From assembly GCA_034231615.1 (NCBI GenBank), contig CM067316.1, positions 25,195,791 through 25,259,790 of the forward strand: a stretch of 64,000 bases of DNA, written 5' to 3'. This stretch comes from Meghimatium bilineatum (taxonomy: Eukaryota; Mollusca; Gastropoda; Stylommatophora; Philomycidae). Below the pieces are notes generated by a model, which made no database searches, was not told the DNA's origin, and saw nothing but the letters and a program-made list of their open reading frames with translations. Shown one piece after another: positions 42,801 to 48,800 of the stretch (position 1 is its first letter; each line of letters opens with the position of its first letter). A program made the position numbers and the translations under genes.

Positions 42801-45800
42801 TACACTATTTTCTCACCTCACAAAACAGCCAAAAGATCTGTCAACACCACAATAAGTGGGAAAATATTTAACAAAGGAAGAAACCACTGTTTACCTTGGA
42901 GTAAAACTAGACAGACAACTAACACTAAAAAACCACACATAGAAAATCTCAGAGAAAAAGCAAGTAAATGCCTAAACCTCATTAAGAGACTAGCTAGTAT
43001 AAACACCAGGGGGGGGGGGACCAGACTCTCCACCAACTGTTTCTTAGCTATGTGATATCAGTAATGGATTAAAGCCTTCCTCTCCAGACCATTATGAGCA
43101 TTACTACTATCTCATCCCTGAATAGGGTGCAGAACCAAGCTCTGAGACTAATCTGTGGAGGAATACGATCAACCCACAGCAGTATGTTAGATAGATGCAA
43201 ATGTAGAACTGCTAGATATCAGATGGAAAAGAGCACTGGCGGAAGCGGTAGAAAGGTACAAGAGACAAAAGAATGACTATCTAAATAAAATACCTATTGA
43301 CACTTGGAAACAAACAAAAAGACTAAAACAACTGTCTCTACTGGATATATCTGAAGATGACAAACACCATCTACCGTAAGAGAACAAGAAAACAAATTCC
43401 TTGTACCTGAGGCCATCAAGATAGCCATTGAGTTAATACACCAACAGTCTGATCTCATGGAACCAAAACCTGTACAGTACTAGTAGATGCCACCACATAG
43501 TCAAGTACTTTCCCTTGTCTATGTTTGTAATTCTCCTATCTAGGAAGCAAATTAACACTCGACGGTGATGTCATGCCAGAAATTACAACTCGCATTGCCC
43601 TAGCATCAAGTGCATTTAACAGACTAATATTTGGAAGTCAAAGTCAATCAGTACACGCACGAAAATGCGCTTATTTAATTCCTGCGTTATTCCAGTGCTA
43701 TCATATGGATGTGAGAGCTGGAAAAGCTCTTTATCTTCAGAAAAGAAATTACTGAGTTTCGAGAACAAATGTCTTCGTAGGATAACTAACACCCATTGGA
43801 GTGAATTAAAATCGAATGATAAAATCAGAGACGAGACACATCAAAATTTCATCACAGATGTTATCAGAAAACACCGTTGGTCCTACATCGGGCATGTCCT
43901 ACGTGCAGACACCAACAGAATTCACCACCAATCTCTTGAATGGATACCTACAGGCAAAAGAGCAAGGGGTAGACCAAAAGAAACACTCAGAAGAACAATA
44001 CTTAGAGAAAGTAAAACAACCAATATCCATACTATCCAAGAACTGCACAGAATAGCTTTGAACAGACAGAATTGGAAAGATCTGACCTCTGCACTAACTT
44101 CAGCGCAAAAGGAAAATGAATGAATGAATGTTTGTAAATGTCATGTTCATCATATAATAATTTAAATATTAATTTATTTTAGAGTTTGGGTTAGGATAGT
44201 TGAGTTGTGTTTTACATAACTAACCCTAACCTCAATCCTAAATAAATAAATATTTCAACTATTACATGATGAACATGAAATTTACAAACATAGTCAAGAG
44301 AAATAATTAAATATGATGTGGCATCTACTTATACTGTACCATTCATATTAAATGTAGTCATTCATTGTCTAATTATTTTTCATTTGCTTGTACATACCGG
44401 TAGTTAATATTTAGATCATTAACAGTCATTAATATTTACACAATATTAACACTGTAGACTAATTCTAATTGAATTTTGAAAAGTGGATGTAACAGATGGT
44501 CATCATCACTTGTGATGGACGAACAACAAAAAAACAAACACAGTAGACCTATATCAAAAGAGGTGCAAACTTTTATATTTTGATCTCATTATAAAATTTT
44601 TACTTACATAAAACACAGGTTTTTATAATAGTTTCACTCAGGCACGACGGACTATAACTAAAACTAGTGGGTAACGACATGCACACGAGAAAACATACAG
44701 ATTACAATACACAAAACATATTCAACGTTTCAACAAAAAGGTCTTTATCAAGATACATTATCAGACAAAACATCAAAAGACGACGAATGAAAATTATCAA
44801 AACACACAAACGTATCCAACAGAAATATGGAAATGAGATGTTGAAAGGACAGGAAAAACATAAATATATGTGGAAACGAAACGAACAAAAAGATGACGTA
44901 AATGACGGTACAAAATGAATAAAGATCAAGATCACACTAATCCAGTACTAGACAAAAGAGTGGTCAGAATTGAGTCCAACAGGCTTGATGGTACCCAATT
45001 AAAAAATAAGATGATTTTCTAGAGCATACCTAGATCTATCATCAGTGGTGCAGGATCTGATGGTGGTGACCTAATATCAAGAGCACCATGATGATCATCG
45101 CCGTTGAAGTATGTGGCCACAGGAGTGGGTTTTCTGTGCTTGATGGCATGAAGATGGTTACAAAAGCGATCACTTAATCTTAAGCCGGTTTCCCCGATGT
45201 GCTGCTTGCCACAGCGTTTATATATGATCATGTATATAACATTACGAGATTCACATGTAAAGGCCTCATTGATGGAGAAAGTGGCCTTGGGAAATGAAAT
45301 GGAGCACATCTGAACCACTAAGGACATTATAGCAATGGCCACATGAGCAACGAACAGTGCCAAAATGGTTGGGAACAGAAGATTTAAGGTGGCTATGGAC
45401 CAAGATGTCGTTCAGATTTTTGTTGCGCCTATACGCCATCAGAGGTAAGTCATTGAAAGTGATCAGATCCTGCACCACCGATGATAGATCTAAGTACGCT
45501 CTAGAAAATCGCCTTATTTTTTAATTGGGTACCCTCAAGCCTTTTGGACTCAATTCCGACCACTCTTTTGTCTAGTACTGGGTTGTTGCGGTCTTGGTCT
45601 TCATTCATTTTGTTCTGCCATTTACATTATCTTTTTTGTTTGTTTCATTTCCACATATATTTACGTTTTTCCTGTCCTTCCGGCATCTCATTTCCATATT
45701 TCTGTTGGATATGTTTATGTGTTTTGATAATTTCCATTCGTCGTCTTTTGATGTTTTGTCTGATGGTGTATCTTGATAAAGACCTTTTGGTTGAAACGTT

Positions 45801-48800
45801 GAATGTGTTTTGTGTATTGTAATTTGTATGTTTTCTTGTGTGCACATCGTTACCCACTAGTTTTAGTTATAGTCCATCGTGCTTGAGTGAAACTATTATA
45901 AAAACCTGCGTTTTACAGAAGTACAATTGTTGTTACGTTTCATGCAGTTACCTTATATTGATTGTCTTATAAAATGTGGAAATCTGTTACAGAAATTACT
46001 GAAACAAAGACTTCTCAATTGTACTCCAACAATGCCACCATATTCACTTTCACCTTCTTGTTTAACCAAAACAAATCCATTTAGTCAACTACTATACTTT
46101 GTACAACTGTTTTATATTTTGATACATCTCTAAATACATTTTCAAAGGATACTATCCATAGGATGTACAGGTGGTTTACTGTAGCCTTCTTCATCAACTT
46201 CATTGTTCTGCTTTGTCAAATACAAATACATTTCAGCATTATGTGATCATGATCATAGGAATCAGAGTTGTATAATAAATCATATGGATTTACAGAATAA
46301 TTGTGCATATATTTCACACTCAAAAATATATAGAGAATTATTGGATCGGGGGTGGGAAAAATATGGATTGAAAACCACATACAGCCAGCCAAGCCATTTA
46401 TTGTCTTGTCTTAGCAACTTGTGCTGTGAAGTGTTGTGGGGAGCCGAAGTATATTTCTATCGCTAAATGTGTTACTATTGTTGTTGTAATACAATGTGGT
46501 TGTAGATTGTCTCTGATATTGTCAATCCATTTTCATCTAGGTCTTCCTCTTTTCCTCATCCTGGATATTCTGTTGTTATACTCGACAGGAGGAAGTCAGG
46601 TTCCACTCTCGTTAAACATCTGAACTATTTGATTTGCTATCTCTTGATGTAGTCATTGACTGGTGTGTTCCTATGATTTCTCTGATATCATAATTTCACA
46701 ATCTATTCATTCTTGAGACGTCAACAATCTTTCTCAAACACCTCATCTCACATGCTGTACTCTTACTTTTCTATGCTTTGGAAAGTGTCTGTGTTTGACA
46801 TTGATAGCACTATGTTGGTACAAAATTGGTATTTATTAATGTTCAATTACCCGGTAGTAGATATGCTGATGTTGGAAATATCTAAGTAATGGGGTCAGTT
46901 CATAGGATATTACATTGGCCTTTCAACATCTAATCTCAATTTCCCTATCTAGCTTTTGTGAAGGGTCTCAATATCCACTCTAGCACAGAGCTGTGTTCAT
47001 AAAGGGGCTCAATATCCACTCTAGCACTATGCTGGGGTTGTGAGGGGGCTCAATATCCACTCTAGCACTATGCTGGGGTTATGAGGGGGCTCAATATCCA
47101 CTCTAGCACTATGCCGGATTTGTGATGGGGCTCAATATCCACTTTAGTACAGAGCTGAGTTCATAAAGGGGCTCAATATTCACTCTAGCACTATGCTGGG
47201 TTTGTAATGGGGCTCAATATCCACTCTAGTACAGAGCTGAGTCCAACATACAAATAAAAGAAAACACCAAACAATATGTTTCTACAACAATAAGAAGAAA
47301 ATGTTGGGCTTATACTGGGCATGTACTTAGAAGGAATGAAAAAAGACTGCTACAAGAAGCATTAAAATGGGTACTAGAAGACTCAGAAAAACTCTTCACA
47401 GAAAAGACGGTATGAGAATTGAGTCTCAACAACATGCAAGAACTACACAGAGTAGCATCACATCGTTCAGAGTGCATTGGTTTCTGTCCTATGGTCGTAT
47501 TCATTGCTGAAAGAACATAGAGATAAATAGATAAATAGACAGATAAGGTTGGCAGTTGGGAGAATTAAAAGCCCAACTTTGGTAAGGAAAAGTACTATGA
47601 AAACAGTTGGGAGAATTAAAGGCCCAACTTTGGTAAGGAAAAGTACTATGAAAACAGTTGGGAGAATTAAAAGCCCAACTTTGGTAAGGAAAAGTACTAT
47701 GAAAACAGTTGGGAGAATTAAAAGCCCAACTTTGGTAAGGAAAAGTACTATGAAAACAGGACACTATGATTTTCTATTTCTCTTCATCTTTCATTCTCAA
47801 ACTCCCACTGGATGATCTCTATTATAGCAGGACAATGGTCCTACTAGATTTCTAGCAGGATATAGTCCAGAGAAGGGAAATGCGTTGTATCACCATTTTA
47901 TTTTTGCTAATAACCTGACACATCTATCTTTGGTGGTTCTAACTATTTGATCCCTGGGCAGTATTGAAGCCAAGCAGTCATATGGACTGTATGGTCACAA
48001 GTGGATAACATTAATACCACTAAATGGTTGCAGGCTTTTATTTGATTGAGTATCTACATACAAAACGGTGGAACATGCCTTCTACTTTACACACATATTC
48101 ACCCACTAGTGTGGGAGGCTTCTTCTCAAATCATTGTATACTTCTTAAGTCCTCTGGGTGTGAGATAAAGCTCTGGAGAACCTCCCACTGTGCATAGGGA
48201 ACAAAAGTTTCATCACTCATATAATTCCTGAGGACAAAAACTAATAATTTGAACCACAGTTAGGGGCTGGTGTGAATCCTTGGAGAATGTCCTTAGTGTA
48301 ACTTTATCATTTCACTTGTGTACAAGCCTACAAGAGCTAATTAATATCATTTCTTCTTCTGCTGTGTTCGTTCTCAAACTCCTGCAGATTAGCAGGATGT
48401 AGTCTGGAGTACGGAATGTATTGTGTCATGGTTTACAGCTGTGCTGTGAAATTTGTGCCTTTCTGTCTGATATATCTGGCTTCAGTATGCTTGCTGGACA
48501 CTATATGTGATAGGACAGCCAACTCTACCCTATTATCTCGTTAGTCGTCTCTTACAACATGCATGGAAGGTAAACCGTGTTGTTATTCTTTGCTCTCCTT
48601 TCGGGTCTGGTAACACAAGGGAGTAAAATAATTTCATTTGATTCTGAGTCATCGGTACAACATTTCATTTGGTTTTGATAGTCATCGGTACAACATTTCA
48701 TTTGATTCTGAGTCATCGGTACAACATTCCATTTGGTTTTGATAGTCATCGATACAAACATTTCATTTGATTCTGAGAGTCATCGGTACAAACAACTCAC

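Noticed and set aside
46153..46170. Donor CCT|GTACAT for exon 46153-46207
   Set aside because: It would leave phase 0 and break the frame of exon 41183-41233; A|GTATCC restores it.
47501..47815. Repetitive open frames on both strands
   Set aside because: They follow from a 51-bp (multiple of three) minisatellite; no splice or start context.
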